A program made the translations under genes and the position numbers. This document shows positions 44,651-53,589 of a DNA stretch of 64,000 nt, piece after piece. The stretch lies in NCBI GenBank assembly GCA_028285265.1, contig JANQPX010000032.1:124001-188000 (forward strand), in the 5' to 3' direction. The DNA is from Geminicoccaceae bacterium. GTDB taxonomy: Bacteria > Pseudomonadota > Alphaproteobacteria > Geminicoccales > Geminicoccaceae. The notes beneath the pieces are model-generated. The model made no database searches, had not been told where the DNA came from, and was given only the letters and a program-made list of their open reading frames with translations. The first letter of the stretch is position 1, and every line of letters begins with the position of its first letter.

Positions 44651-44677
44651 GGAACGCCGATCTCGGCTTGGTTTTCG

Positions 44678-45097
44678 TCAAAGAGACTCGATCGAAACCG
44701 GCATCCAAATTCTGTGTCGCCGCTCGATACGCTCGGCTGGCGTCTCATCACCATACTCAACAGCGACCGCGACGCCGAAATATTGATCGTCGGTGATCGC
44801 ATTGAGCTGAGCGATGCCTCGCCGTTCGCTGGAACCGCGGGTCACGGCCGCGACATAGACGCCACAGGCGCGGCATACCAAAAAGTCGGCGGTGCTGTGC
44901 CCGAACCTGTAGCAAATGAGATGGTCCTGATCAGCAATCTGGATCGTCAGCATGCCATCTGGGTCGGAGACGGCTCGCGCACCATGCTTTCGACAAAACG
45001 TGCATTGACAAGCCCGAACTTTAATTTGCCTCGGGTCAATCTCGCTTTCCAGAACGATGCGAATATTGCCGCAATGGCAGCTACCGGTGTGTTTCAA
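44678..45097 (-). CDS. GFA/CENP-V family zinc protein
   Basis: A 139-residue protein. The Cys pattern GSCHCGNIRI, ACQCTFCRKHG and VCRACGV matches the Mss4-like GFA family, whose founding member (Gfa) was described as glutathione-dependent formaldehyde-activating. Many members are of unknown function. The start is a TTG with GGGAA upstream, which weakens the exact N-terminus. It converges with the methyltransferase gene. Confidence 0.82.
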   Translation of the reverse strand: MKHTGSCHCGNIRIVLESEIDPRQIKVRACQCTFCRKHGARAVSDPDGMLTIQIADQDHLICYRFGHSTADFLVCRACGVYVAAVTRGSSERRGIAQLNAITDDQYFGVAVAVEYGDETPAERIERRHRIWMPVSIESL

Positions 45098-45615
45098 TCT
45101 TCATTCCCTGACCAAAGGCTCGCCCCTCTATCGATCACCGATCGGGGCAACACCCGCCTTACAAATGATGAACGTGCTATGCGATCATCTTTGTCGTTAA
45201 CTCAGCGTTTATCGTCGCTGAGAGTTCATGCATGTTGATGCTTCGCTCCCTCTAAATATCGCGCCTTGCGCTCTAATCGCAACCGCTGCAGCGAGAGCAG
45301 CCTATCCAGTCGTGTCAAAGGCGATCTCGGCCACGCCTTTTGTTTGTCCTGTTTCGTTCTTGCCATGATGACAGGCCGTCCCCGTAAATGCCTTCTTGTG
45401 AAGATTCACATCGATGGATGACCTCCATTCAGGATTGAACCTGCCGACATCGCGCACCAAGTCGAGACCACCAGCGCCTCGGGGACAAGGCTTCGCGAAG
45501 CAGGAAGGCTGATCCACTTTACGGCCCGCGACGGTTTCGGCCTGTGCTCTTGAATCGCATCGCCGAATCTGAGATTTTCAACTTTCGATCATAGAATTCA
45601 TCCCTTGTTGAGCTG
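45098..45615. other. Intergenic region with one doubtful 71-codon frame
   Basis: About 520 bp. A minus-strand frame at 45302-45517 (GTG start) contains WRSSIDVNLHKKAFTGTACHH, which looks more protein-like than its neighbours but matches no family I can name and lacks a good ribosome-binding site. It could be a remnant. The rest shows nothing. Confidence 0.35.
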
Positions 45616-46629
45616 ATGATTGCTATTGACACCATCGCTGTCGTTGGTGCGGGCGCTTGGGGGACAGCGCTTGCGATGACGGCCGTACGGGCCAAACGGC
45701 AGGTCATTCTCTGGGGACGCGATTCCAGGGCTATCGACGGTATCTTGAGACGCCGCGAAAATCCTCGCTACTTGCCTGGGATCGAGATTGATCCCGCCAT
45801 TCAGGTCACCAATGATCTGGCCGATATAGCGGGAGCCGATGCGATCGTTCTCGTTGTACCTGCACAGACCGTCGCCGAGGTCATCGCAAAATTAGGGCAG
45901 ACGTCAACGCCTCTTGTCGTATGCGCGAAAGGGTTGGATCGCGGAACAGATCGGCGCTTATCCGAGGTCATCCACGATCAAACACCAGACCGTCGGATCG
46001 CAGCCTTGTCGGGCCCGAATTTTGCTCGGGAGGTCGCTCTTGGCCTTCCGGCAGCCGCCACACTCGCCTGTGCCGACGAACCGCTCGGTCGAGCCCTTGC
46101 CGCGTCTCTCAGCCATGAGCAATTTCGGCTTTACTGGACTGACGATGTGATTGGTGTCGAGATTGGCGGCGCGGTCAAGAATGTGCTCGCGATCGCTGCG
46201 GGCATGGTCGATGGCCGTCGGCTCGGCGAGAATGCGAAAGCCGCTTTGATCACGCGAGGGCTTGCCGAATTGATGCGACTGGGCGAGGCGCTCGGCGCCC
46301 GACGGGAAACCTTAATGGGCCTCGCTGGTCTTGGTGATTTGATGCTCACTGCCACCAGTCAAACGTCGCGCAATATGGCCTTCGGCATGGCGATCGGCGA
46401 GGGTGCCAATCCGGTCAGACTCCAGCAAGAGCCGGGCGCTCTCGTCGAAGGTGCTGCGACAGCGGCTGCCGTGATCCGTCTGGCCCGACAGCAAGCTGCC
46501 CATGACCTAACGCTTCCAATCTGCGAAGCGGTCGCTGCCATCCTGGCGGGTCATCTCGATATCGATCAGGCGATCGAGGCCCTTATGACCCGACCGCTCC
46601 GCGCAGAAACTGATCGCTACAGCAAGTAG
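45616..46629 (+). CDS. gpsA: NAD(P)-dependent glycerol-3-phosphate dehydrogenase
   Basis: A 337-residue enzyme making sn-glycerol 3-phosphate for phospholipid synthesis. The Rossmann motif VGAGAWGTALA is at the start, CAKGLDRGT follows, and LSGPNFAREVALGLP and the catalytic Lys in EIGGAVKNVLAIAAG are canonical. LAGLGDLMLTATSQTSRN is the C-terminal signature. Length is standard. Confidence 0.95.
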   Translation: MIAIDTIAVVGAGAWGTALAMTAVRAKRQVILWGRDSRAIDGILRRRENPRYLPGIEIDPAIQVTNDLADIAGADAIVLVVPAQTVAEVIAKLGQTSTPLVVCAKGLDRGTDRRLSEVIHDQTPDRRIAALSGPNFAREVALGLPAAATLACADEPLGRALAASLSHEQFRLYWTDDVIGVEIGGAVKNVLAIAAGMVDGRRLGENAKAALITRGLAELMRLGEALGARRETLMGLAGLGDLMLTATSQTSRNMAFGMAIGEGANPVRLQQEPGALVEGAATAAAVIRLARQQAAHDLTLPICEAVAAILAGHLDIDQAIEALMTRPLRAETDRYSK

Positions 46630-46744
46630 AGACATGCCCTCGCCCCAGGTGCAAATCACACTATCTGAGTTATAAGGCATTAAATCTAAACAAGACTCGA
46701 CGCCTGCTCGGAGCGTCGAAAAAAACTGCCGCGGAGGACGGTTC

Positions 46745-47071
46745 ATGACGATGTGCTGGGTGAAAGGCTTGGTGCTGCCGGCATTACTGCTGACACTCCT
46801 GGCGGCCTGTCAGTCTGGCGTCAACCCGCGCAATGTCGGCTATGGCCACGCCTATACCAGCTATGGATATGGAGCATGCGGCAGGCATCCCTGCGCGACA
46901 CCGCAGCGTTGTCCTCCGGGCTATGTCCTCGCACGAATCCCGATCGCAAAGGGCGGCGGTCGTTATTGCGAACCTTACTATACCTATCGGCGCGGCTGCT
47001 GCGAGCCGAAAAGGCCGCCGGTCTGTCTTGGACAAGGCTGCTATGGCGGTGGTCGTTACCCCATTTATTAG
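46745..47071 (+). CDS. Cys- and Tyr-rich lipoprotein of unknown function
   Basis: 108 residues. The lipobox LLAAC puts the lipidated Cys at position 22. The mature chain is rich in Tyr, Gly and Cys (YGHAYTSYGYGACGRHPC, CPPGY, RRGCCEPKRPP, CLGQGCYGGG), with about eight Cys that could form disulfides or bind metal. No family recognised. An envelope location is predicted. GCGGAGGA upstream supports the start. Confidence 0.65.
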   Translation: MTMCWVKGLVLPALLLTLLAACQSGVNPRNVGYGHAYTSYGYGACGRHPCATPQRCPPGYVLARIPIAKGGGRYCEPYYTYRRGCCEPKRPPVCLGQGCYGGGRYPIY

Positions 47072-47205
47072 CGGCTGACTGAACAACCAAGCCTCGGTCA
47101 CATTTCCTCTCCGGTACGGCGTCGAGGCTTGGCCCGAGGCCGGCACACGGCTATAGAAACGGCGCTCGAATTTGATCTGGAAAAGAACAAGAACGGAGCG
47201 TCTCG

Positions 47206-48531
47206 ATGCCGTGCTCTCTCAGGCCGACTGCTGTCTACTTAGCCGTACTGCTCGGCGCATGTTCCGCCCCGGAACGACCGCTAGGCACCATTTGCAAAGG
47301 CGTATGTTCGGAGCCTGAAGGACCGATTGCACTCATGCGCGACCTAACAGATCGAGAGGGGCCAGGCGCGGCGACACCGTCGCTGACCGATGCCATGGCC
47401 AGCGAGGAGCTGCGCGAACAGGTCCGCGCTCTGATGCTCAAAAAGATTGAAACTGTGCCGTCAGGCATCCCAGAACGTGCCCTTGCCGATCTACCGCTCA
47501 TTGAGGATGGCCGGCTGCGCCTGCTAGCGCTCTCGTCGGGCGGGCCCTTCGGCGCGTTCGGTGCAGGTTTCTTGAACGGCTGGTCCGAACAGACCCAAGC
47601 AGATCTCGTCCGACCGGCAAGCTTTGATGTGGTGACCGGAGTCAGCGCCGGGGCCCTGCTCGCCACCTTTGCCTTCCTCGGCCCCGATCGCGACGACGAC
47701 CTCGAGACGGCCTACACCACGATCTCGACCGATGATGTCTTCCGCCAGCGCCCCCCTTTCAAAGCACTCTTTTCGAATTCACTTTTCGATACCGACCCAC
47801 TTCGATCGACCCTCCAAGCTCTGGTCACGACAGATCTCTTGGATCAAGTCGCCGAGGCCACGGCGACCGATCCCTCAGACGGCGTACCTTCACGCCTTCT
47901 CCTCGTGCTCGCCGTTGATCTCGATAGTGGTCTCCCGCGTATTCTCGATCTCGGTGCGATTGCACGCGATCGCGATGATCCCGACCGGACTACACGCTAT
48001 ATCGACGCGCTCATGGCCTCCGCCGCCATCCCTGTCGCCTTCCCCCCAGTCTTCATCGACGGGGCTATGCATGTCGATGGCGGGGCCAGGCTCGCGCTGT
48101 TTTTCAATCGATTCATGGAAGACCAAAGAGCGTCGATCAGCAGCCGAGATGTACCGCCCGCAAAGCTCGATATTATCGTCAATGCTGAAGTGACAGTGGA
48201 ACCAATTTGCACCGATAACACCCTCATCGGCATTGGGCAGCGCAGCGTGGACGTGGTGTTGAACCAACTCACACTGGACGGACTCTATCGCACCGTGAGC
48301 GAAGCCGAGCGCGACGGAATTGAGGTGCGCTATGTCACCGCCGAGGGCTCTGGCTGCGCCGATCCAAGTAACCCCGCGGATCCGTTCGAGCCTCAGTTCC
48401 TGCAATGCCTCTTCGACTTTGGCCGAGAACGCGGCAGCAGCCCTACCCCTTTCATGACAGGTCTGGATGACTTCCCTGACGTCACGCTGAGTGCCTCCGT
48501 TCGGTCAACCCGAAGCTGCCCTGCTGGCTAG
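47206..48531 (+). CDS. Patatin-like phospholipase lipoprotein
   Basis: A 441-residue protein. The signal sequence ends in the lipobox LLGAC (Cys19). The patatin domain shows an oxyanion loop SSGGPFGAFGAGF (about 107), the nucleophile elbow GVSAG (about 147) and the catalytic Asp in DGGARLALF (about 288). The Ser-Asp dyad is intact, so it should hydrolyse lipid acyl esters. A patatin anchored as a lipoprotein acts in the envelope, with a possible role in membrane remodelling. Confidence 0.85.
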   Translation: MPCSLRPTAVYLAVLLGACSAPERPLGTICKGVCSEPEGPIALMRDLTDREGPGAATPSLTDAMASEELREQVRALMLKKIETVPSGIPERALADLPLIEDGRLRLLALSSGGPFGAFGAGFLNGWSEQTQADLVRPASFDVVTGVSAGALLATFAFLGPDRDDDLETAYTTISTDDVFRQRPPFKALFSNSLFDTDPLRSTLQALVTTDLLDQVAEATATDPSDGVPSRLLLVLAVDLDSGLPRILDLGAIARDRDDPDRTTRYIDALMASAAIPVAFPPVFIDGAMHVDGGARLALFFNRFMEDQRASISSRDVPPAKLDIIVNAEVTVEPICTDNTLIGIGQRSVDVVLNQLTLDGLYRTVSEAERDGIEVRYVTAEGSGCADPSNPADPFEPQFLQCLFDFGRERGSSPTPFMTGLDDFPDVTLSASVRSTRSCPAG

Positions 48532-48635
48532 GACCTCCCAAAGGTAGCGTTGTAAAATTGGAATTTCCATCACCGCGCACCGTTCACCGACCAAGAGATG
48601 CAATCAACAGAGATGTTTAGGGAAAGGAAGTCTAA

Positions 48636-49007
48636 GTGAAAGGACTCAGTTGTCGGTTGTTTGGCGCGCTTTGTTTCGCGCTTGCGTTGGGTTGGGTATC
48701 CGTACCTGCGAGTTATGCGGAGGCGGGGCTCAAGGTTGACGAAGCCAAACTCGATTCCTTCGTCGACGCCTACCGCGCCGTGCACGAAGTCGCCAACGCC
48801 TCGATGGCGGAAATTCAAGCAGTCAAGTCCGAAGAGGACTTTGAGAAATTGCAGGCCGAACTTGAGCCAAAGTTCGAAGCCGCAATCGAGGGTACGGACG
48901 GCATTACGCTTGCCGAGTTCAGAGAAATCGAAGCTGCAGCGGTCAAAGATGAGGCGCTAGGTCAGCGAATTGTCGAGAAGATGCAGGCAGCCTCACACGC
49001 CCAGTAG
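48636..49007 (+). CDS. Exported DUF4168-like protein
   Basis: 123 residues from a GTG start with AAAGGAAG six bases upstream. A signal peptide (ending near SYA) precedes a helical domain (KVDEAKLDSFVDAYRAV, LQAELEPKFEAAIE, GITLAEFREIEAAAVKDEAL) that fits DUF4168, a helical periplasmic family of unknown role. Followed by two inverted repeats. Confidence 0.75.
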   Translation: MKGLSCRLFGALCFALALGWVSVPASYAEAGLKVDEAKLDSFVDAYRAVHEVANASMAEIQAVKSEEDFEKLQAELEPKFEAAIEGTDGITLAEFREIEAAAVKDEALGQRIVEKMQAASHAQ

Positions 49008-49091
49008 TCGGGATGTCATAAGGGAAATATCCCACTTCCCACCTTCGACCGGTCAGGCTGCTTCCCAAATTTCGGCCCGACCGGGAAAGCT

Positions 49092-49163
49092 GACCCATCG
49101 ATGCCTTCCCGATGGGTCATGAGAAAAGCAACAACCGCCGCGGCAGATGCCGCCGGCGGTTGT
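49092..49163. terminator. Two consecutive hairpins, probable bidirectional terminator
   Basis: First hairpin: GACCCATCG (49092-49100) with CGATGGGTC (49110-49118). Second: ACAACCGCCG (49131-49140) with CGGCGGTTGT (49154-49163) around an inner CGGC/GCCG, followed by TTGCCTTT. They lie between the convergent DUF4168 and ABC-exporter genes. Confidence 0.65.
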
Positions 49164-49219
49164 TTGCCTTTAGAGACCCTGGTCGTCCGGTCCTCGCCGT
49201 TACGACCGTCGTCATCGGT

Positions 49220-50983
49220 TCAGCCCGCAAGCTTCGGACGAAAACCTCCGGCCTGGGTTTCAAAGAGATGGCGATAGCGGCCATCCTCGACGGTCAAAAG
49301 GGAGTCATGGCTGCCCTCTTCTACAATCCGTCCCTTTTCGAAAACCAAGATGCGATCGACCTGCCGAACGGTGGATAGGCGATGCGCGATGACGAAGGTC
49401 GTCCGCCCATCCATCAACCGATCAAGCGCGCGCTGAATCGCAAGCTCGGAGATGCTATCGAGCGAACTGGTCGCCTCATCCAAGATCAGGATCGGCAGAT
49501 CGGCAAGGATCGCACGAGCGATCGCGACTCGCTGCCGTTCTCCGCCCGAAAGTTTGACACCCCGTTCACCAACCAGCGTGTCGTAGCCATCGGGTAGATC
49601 TTGAATAAACCCATCAGCCTCTGCCATGCGCGCTGCTGATTGGATCGCTTGCAGATCAGCGTCAGGTCGACCATAGGCGATATTCTCGGCAAGAGAGCGG
49701 TGAAACAGAACAGGTTCCTGCGGCACCAAGGCGATCGCCTCGCGCAGGCTCTGTTGCGTAACGCCCGCAACATCCTGACCGTCAATCAGGATTTGGCCTT
49801 GGTCGATGTCATAGAGCCGCTGAAGCAGCTTGACGAACGTCGACTTGCCCGAACCTGAATGACCGACCAACGCCACTTTTTCACCGGGATCGATAGTCAA
49901 GTTGAAGGCGTCGAACACCGGTTCATCGTTTCGAGGATAACAAAAACGCACGCCCTCAAAACGAACCTCACCCCGCCGAACCCTAAGACTGACCGCATCG
50001 GGTTGATCCAAAACATCGGGCTCGGTCAGATCATACTCGACGATATCCTCCAGGTCGTTGACCGCATGCTGAGCTTCCCGAATATGCTGCCCAACATCGC
50101 GGAGATAACCATTCACCAGCATAAAGCTAGTGAGCACATAGGCGACATCGCCGGTGCTCGCTCTGCCCTGCTGCCAGAGCCACAGGCAAACACCCAACAG
50201 CACCGCCTGGACCACGAGCATCGTCACCATTTGGGCCACACTGGTGTCAATCGCTGCCCGCCAGCAACGGACGTGGGTTTGATACCAAGAATCGAGAACA
50301 CCCCCGAGGCGCTTATCCTCTCGCCCTTCGGCACCACTTGCCTTCACCAACGCATTACAGGTGATGCTATCAGCAAGCGCCCCACCGAGCTTGGTGTCAT
50401 ACTCGACGGCTTGACGTCGCTTGGGCGCGAAGTAAGCGATGGTGAGATGGATACTGACCCAACAATAAAGCGCGCAACCCAGCGCAAACAGCCCTGCCAT
50501 TTCCGGCCAGCGGAAGGTCATCGCGATCAAAACACCCAAAACCACGGCCGCCGAAGGAATGAGGTGAAAGTAAAAGCTATCACCGAGATGATCGAACGCC
50601 CAAAAGCCACGGGTGATCTTGCGTACGGTCGATCCCGCAAAGGTATTGGCATGCCACTCGGCACTGTATCGTTGAACGCGCGAGAAGGAGTCTGCACAGA
50701 TCTCACGTAAGATCCGCACGGCGAGGAACGTCCAGGCATAGTCGCCACCACTATGCAGCACGACAAACAAGAGGCGCATGGCCAAAATCATGCCAAGGGC
50801 ATAGACAGCCGCCTGGTAGTCGGTTGCAGACAACGCGTCGATGAGCTTGCCGATAAAGATCGGCCCTGCGATTTCCGCAATAACATGGCCGCCGATCCCA
50901 ACGCCCAGAATCGCGAGCGTGAAGGGTCGACGGCGCCAATGTCGCCAGGAGAAGGCGAAGACGTCACGTAAGCCGGGAGTCAT
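49220..50983 (-). CDS. ABC exporter, fused permease and ATPase (ABCB/MsbA type)
   Basis: A 587-residue half-transporter. About six transmembrane helices (residues 25-320) precede the nucleotide-binding domain: Walker A GHSGSGKST, Q-loop ALVPQEPVLFH, signature LSGGERQRVAIARA, Walker B ILILDEATSSLD, and switch His in IAHRLSTV. It functions as a homodimer or heterodimer exporting lipids, drugs or peptides; the substrate is unknown. A 10-codon leader ORF and stem-loops precede it (51012-51168), suggesting attenuation-type regulation. Confidence 0.88.
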   Translation of the reverse strand: MTPGLRDVFAFSWRHWRRRPFTLAILGVGIGGHVIAEIAGPIFIGKLIDALSATDYQAAVYALGMILAMRLLFVVLHSGGDYAWTFLAVRILREICADSFSRVQRYSAEWHANTFAGSTVRKITRGFWAFDHLGDSFYFHLIPSAAVVLGVLIAMTFRWPEMAGLFALGCALYCWVSIHLTIAYFAPKRRQAVEYDTKLGGALADSITCNALVKASGAEGREDKRLGGVLDSWYQTHVRCWRAAIDTSVAQMVTMLVVQAVLLGVCLWLWQQGRASTGDVAYVLTSFMLVNGYLRDVGQHIREAQHAVNDLEDIVEYDLTEPDVLDQPDAVSLRVRRGEVRFEGVRFCYPRNDEPVFDAFNLTIDPGEKVALVGHSGSGKSTFVKLLQRLYDIDQGQILIDGQDVAGVTQQSLREAIALVPQEPVLFHRSLAENIAYGRPDADLQAIQSAARMAEADGFIQDLPDGYDTLVGERGVKLSGGERQRVAIARAILADLPILILDEATSSLDSISELAIQRALDRLMDGRTTFVIAHRLSTVRQVDRILVFEKGRIVEEGSHDSLLTVEDGRYRHLFETQAGGFRPKLAG

Positions 50984-51011
50984 GGTTGAGCTCCAAAGCT
51001 GAAAAATGAGC

Positions 51012-51037
51012 AGCCGGCAAAAAGACGCACGCCGGCT
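51012..51037 (-). promoter_or_regulatory. Stem-loop between leader ORF and ABC exporter
   Basis: AGCCGGC and GCCGGCT (7 bp) enclose a 12-nt loop. In the minus-strand transcript the stem is followed, after five bases, by a TTTTT run, so it could act as a weak intrinsic terminator or attenuator 29 bp ahead of the exporter start. A second 5-bp stem lies at 51113-51127 and shares bases with an alternative GGCG/CGCC pairing. Confidence 0.45.
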
Positions 51038-51135
51038 TATGTCAGGGTTTAGTCTGGAGTTTGAATAGAGAGAGGAGGCGCGCGAGGACCGCGGCCAGCG
51101 AGCAGGCGTTCGCCGTCAGAACGACGGACGTCAGC

Positions 51136-51168
51136 TTAACGGATTCGGATGATCAATTGCCTGCTCAT
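51136..51168 (-). CDS. Candidate 10-residue leader peptide of the ABC exporter
   Basis: ATG to TAA encodes MSRQLIIRIR. AGGAG lies exactly six bases before the ATG (51175-51179), a better initiation signal than many genes here have. It ends about 150 bp before the exporter ATG on the same strand, with stem-loops in between. The Arg-Ile-Arg end fits the +x+ motif (basic-any-basic) at which macrolide-bound ribosomes stall, as in the ErmDL leader. A regulatory role is inference from layout and this motif. Confidence 0.5.
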   Translation of the reverse strand: MSRQLIIRIR

Positions 51169-51282
51169 AGACGGCTCCTGTCGAAGTTCGACGCAGAGGC
51201 TTTGAGAAATAACTCCAAGGCGAATTGAAAGCAAGAACAATTTCGACAAATCTCCATATCCCTCGCATCGTTCACACGCCAG

Positions 51283-51318
51283 ATAACGTTTACGTCATTT
51301 AATTGACGTATACGTCAA
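51283..51318. promoter_or_regulatory. 16-bp palindrome TTGACGTATACGTCAA plus a degenerate copy; candidate MerR operator
   Basis: A perfect palindrome spans 51303-51318. A related site, ATAACGTTTACGTCAT, spans 51283-51298. Further ACGT cores occur at 51365 and 51377. The palindrome starts with TTGACG, and a TACTTT box lies 17 bp further on, so the site may overlap the -35 element of the fad operon. The MerR regulator encoded inside that operon is the obvious candidate binder. Confidence 0.6.
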
Positions 51319-51408
51319 ACTAATTTACTTTAGGTTAACCATCAGGGGTTAAAAAAAGCGTTATACGTCTAAAGTGACGTTACAGGAGTAAGCGTCGGAG
51401 ACGTGACC

Positions 51409-53121
51409 ATGGACGGACAGGAAAACTCATCCACGTCGATCGAGATGCCATCCAGGCCGTGGCTTGCCCAATATCCAGAAGCTATCAATTGGCACGCGAC
51501 CTTCGAAGCCCGCCCCTTTCAAAGCCTCTTGGACGAAGCGCTCGTGCGCTATGCCGATCGGTCCTGTGTCGACTTTCTCGGCCACCAAATGACCTATGCC
51601 GACATCGACCACATGGCAGCGCGTGTCGCTAGAGGTCTCCAAGATCTCGGTGTCAAGAAGGATACGAAGGTCGGATTGTTCCTGCCGAACTGCCCCTATT
51701 CGGTCGCATGCTTCTTCGGAATCCTTCGGGCCGGCGGCACGGTGGTCAACTACAACCCCCTCTATGTCACCCGTGAGATCGAGCAACAGGTCGTGGATAG
51801 CGAGACCGAGATCATGATCACTCTCGATCTTGATCAGTTGCTATCGAAATTAACGCCTCTTGTTGGCAAGGGGCCGTTGAGGGCTGTCATCGTCGCCAAA
51901 TTGGCAGCGTGCCTGCCGTGGCCCAAGCGCATCCTCTATCCTTTGGTGAAACGCGCCGACATCGCCAAGGTGCCCAACGATCCGGCATTCGTTCCATTCG
52001 ATCAACTCGTCGCGAATGACGGGCGCTTCGACATTGTCCCAATCGAACCGAAGGAAGATATCGCCCTCCTCCAATATACCGGCGGTACCACCGGCATTCC
52101 TAAAGGTGCCGTACACAGCCATGCGAGTTTGGTGATCAACGCCGATCAGCTTGCAGCCTGGGCACCTGACACGGAGCTTGGAAGAGAGCGTATCCTTGGC
52201 GTGTTGCCACTGTTCCACGTCTTTGCGGTCAGCGTGGTCCTTTCCTTCGGCATTCGGGTCGGCGCGACCCTAACCCTTTTGCCGCGCTTCGATCTCGATC
52301 AAGTGCTCAAGACGATCGTCCGCAAACGTCCGACCATGCTGCCGGGCGTCCCGACCATGTACAACGCGATCAGCAGCCACAAAGATATCGATCGCGCTGA
52401 TCTGACGTCGATCAAACTCTGCCTGTCCGGCGGGGCACCTCTTCCGATCGAGGTCAAGCAGAACTTCGAAAACAAGGCTGGATGCACCATCGTCGAGGGC
52501 TACGGCCTTACAGAAGCGCCCGTAACGCACTGCAACCCATTCGTCGGTCTGCAGAAACAAGGTTCGTTCGGCGTCCCCATGCCTGGCACCAGTATCGAGA
52601 TCGTCTCCATCGAAGACGGTGAGACGGTCTTACCGCCAGGTGAACGTGGCGAGGTTTGCCTTTCCGGTCCGCAAGTCATGAAAGGATATTGGCGACGGAC
52701 GGACGAAACGAAGGCCGCGTTACGCAATGGTCGCTTACACACTGGGGACATCGGCTACCTGGATGAGGATGGCTATGGTTTCATTGTCGATCGTCTCAAG
52801 GATCTGATCATCTGTAGCGGCTTCAACGTCTATCCTCGTGTTGTCGAAGAAGCACTTTACGAACATCCAGAGGTGCTCGAAACGGCTGTCTGCGGCATCG
52901 CCGACGACTATCGGGGCGAGACGGTCAAGGCCTATGTGGTGCGCAAAGACGGTGCGCATCTCGACGAGGCAACGCTGATCACCTTCCTCAAGGAGCGTCT
53001 ATCGCCGATCGAATTGCCGAAAGTCATCGACTTTCGAGACGATCTGCCTAAGTCCGCCGTGGGCAAGATTCTCAAAAAGGAACTGCGCCGCGAAGAGATG
53101 GAGCGCGATAAAGCGACATGA
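51409..53121 (+). CDS. fadD: Long-chain fatty acid-CoA ligase
   Basis: A 570-residue acyl-CoA synthetase from the ATG at 51409, with GGAG eight bases upstream; a GTG two codons earlier is possible. AMP-binding motif YTGGTTGIPKGA, gating-region GYGLTEAP, LHTGDIGYLDEDGY, and the hinge DRLKDLIICSGFNVYP are all present, with the catalytic Lys in SAVGKILKKEL. It activates fatty acids for beta-oxidation. The stop overlaps the MerR ATG by four bases. Confidence 0.93.
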   Translation: MDGQENSSTSIEMPSRPWLAQYPEAINWHATFEARPFQSLLDEALVRYADRSCVDFLGHQMTYADIDHMAARVARGLQDLGVKKDTKVGLFLPNCPYSVACFFGILRAGGTVVNYNPLYVTREIEQQVVDSETEIMITLDLDQLLSKLTPLVGKGPLRAVIVAKLAACLPWPKRILYPLVKRADIAKVPNDPAFVPFDQLVANDGRFDIVPIEPKEDIALLQYTGGTTGIPKGAVHSHASLVINADQLAAWAPDTELGRERILGVLPLFHVFAVSVVLSFGIRVGATLTLLPRFDLDQVLKTIVRKRPTMLPGVPTMYNAISSHKDIDRADLTSIKLCLSGGAPLPIEVKQNFENKAGCTIVEGYGLTEAPVTHCNPFVGLQKQGSFGVPMPGTSIEIVSIEDGETVLPPGERGEVCLSGPQVMKGYWRRTDETKAALRNGRLHTGDIGYLDEDGYGFIVDRLKDLIICSGFNVYPRVVEEALYEHPEVLETAVCGIADDYRGETVKAYVVRKDGAHLDEATLITFLKERLSPIELPKVIDFRDDLPKSAVGKILKKELRREEMERDKAT

Positions 53122-53588
53122 CCGATGTGAACAAGATTGAGGCTCGAGTCATACCCCATGAGCGCGCCTACAGCATCGGTGAGCTTGCCGGTATGTTCGG
53201 CATCACGCCTAGGGCTATTCGATTTTATGAGGATAGAGGCCTGCTGTCGCCTCGGCGGGTCGGCAAGACACGGATTTTCGGCGATCGCGACCGGGTGCGT
53301 CTCGACTTCATCCTGCGAGGCAAGCGCCTCGGCATTACGCTTGCCGAGATCGGGAAGTGGCTCGATCTCTACGACATGGATGATGGTAAGCGCCGTCAGT
53401 ATGAAGTGTTGCTCCAGGGAAGTAGGCAGCGCATCGCCGAACTCGAGAGACAACGGGAAGATATCGACGAGACGTTGAAGGAACTGAGATCCATCGAGGC
53501 CATTGCCCTGCAAGGGCTCAAGGACGATGACGTGGCGTTACATGAATCGAGGGCGAACAGCGCCCAGCGGGTTGAAAGGAACAGCTGA
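53118..53588 (+). CDS. MerR-family regulator of the fatty acid oxidation operon (LiuR-like)
   Basis: A 156-residue MerR protein. The N-terminal winged helix-turn-helix YSIGELAGMFGITPRAIRFYEDRGLL is standard, followed by FGDRDRVRLDFILRGKRLG and a dimerisation coiled coil (about 85-125). There are no metal-binding Cys, so the inducer is probably an organic molecule such as an acyl-CoA. LiuR-type MerR proteins control branched-chain and fatty acid catabolism in proteobacteria. It is embedded between fadD and the thiolase gene. Confidence 0.85.
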   Translation: MTDVNKIEARVIPHERAYSIGELAGMFGITPRAIRFYEDRGLLSPRRVGKTRIFGDRDRVRLDFILRGKRLGITLAEIGKWLDLYDMDDGKRRQYEVLLQGSRQRIAELERQREDIDETLKELRSIEAIALQGLKDDDVALHESRANSAQRVERNS

Positions 53589-53589
53589 T

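Noticed and set aside
46691..46723. CGACGC...GCGTCG inverted repeat followed by an A-run after gpsA
   Set aside because: The run is A, not T, on the plus strand, and on the minus strand the T-run precedes the stem, so it is not an intrinsic terminator.
49859..50710. Long plus-strand frame (283 codons) opposite the ABC exporter
   Set aside because: It is antisense to a gene with full ABC motifs, its product has no motif and its composition is that of a shadow frame.
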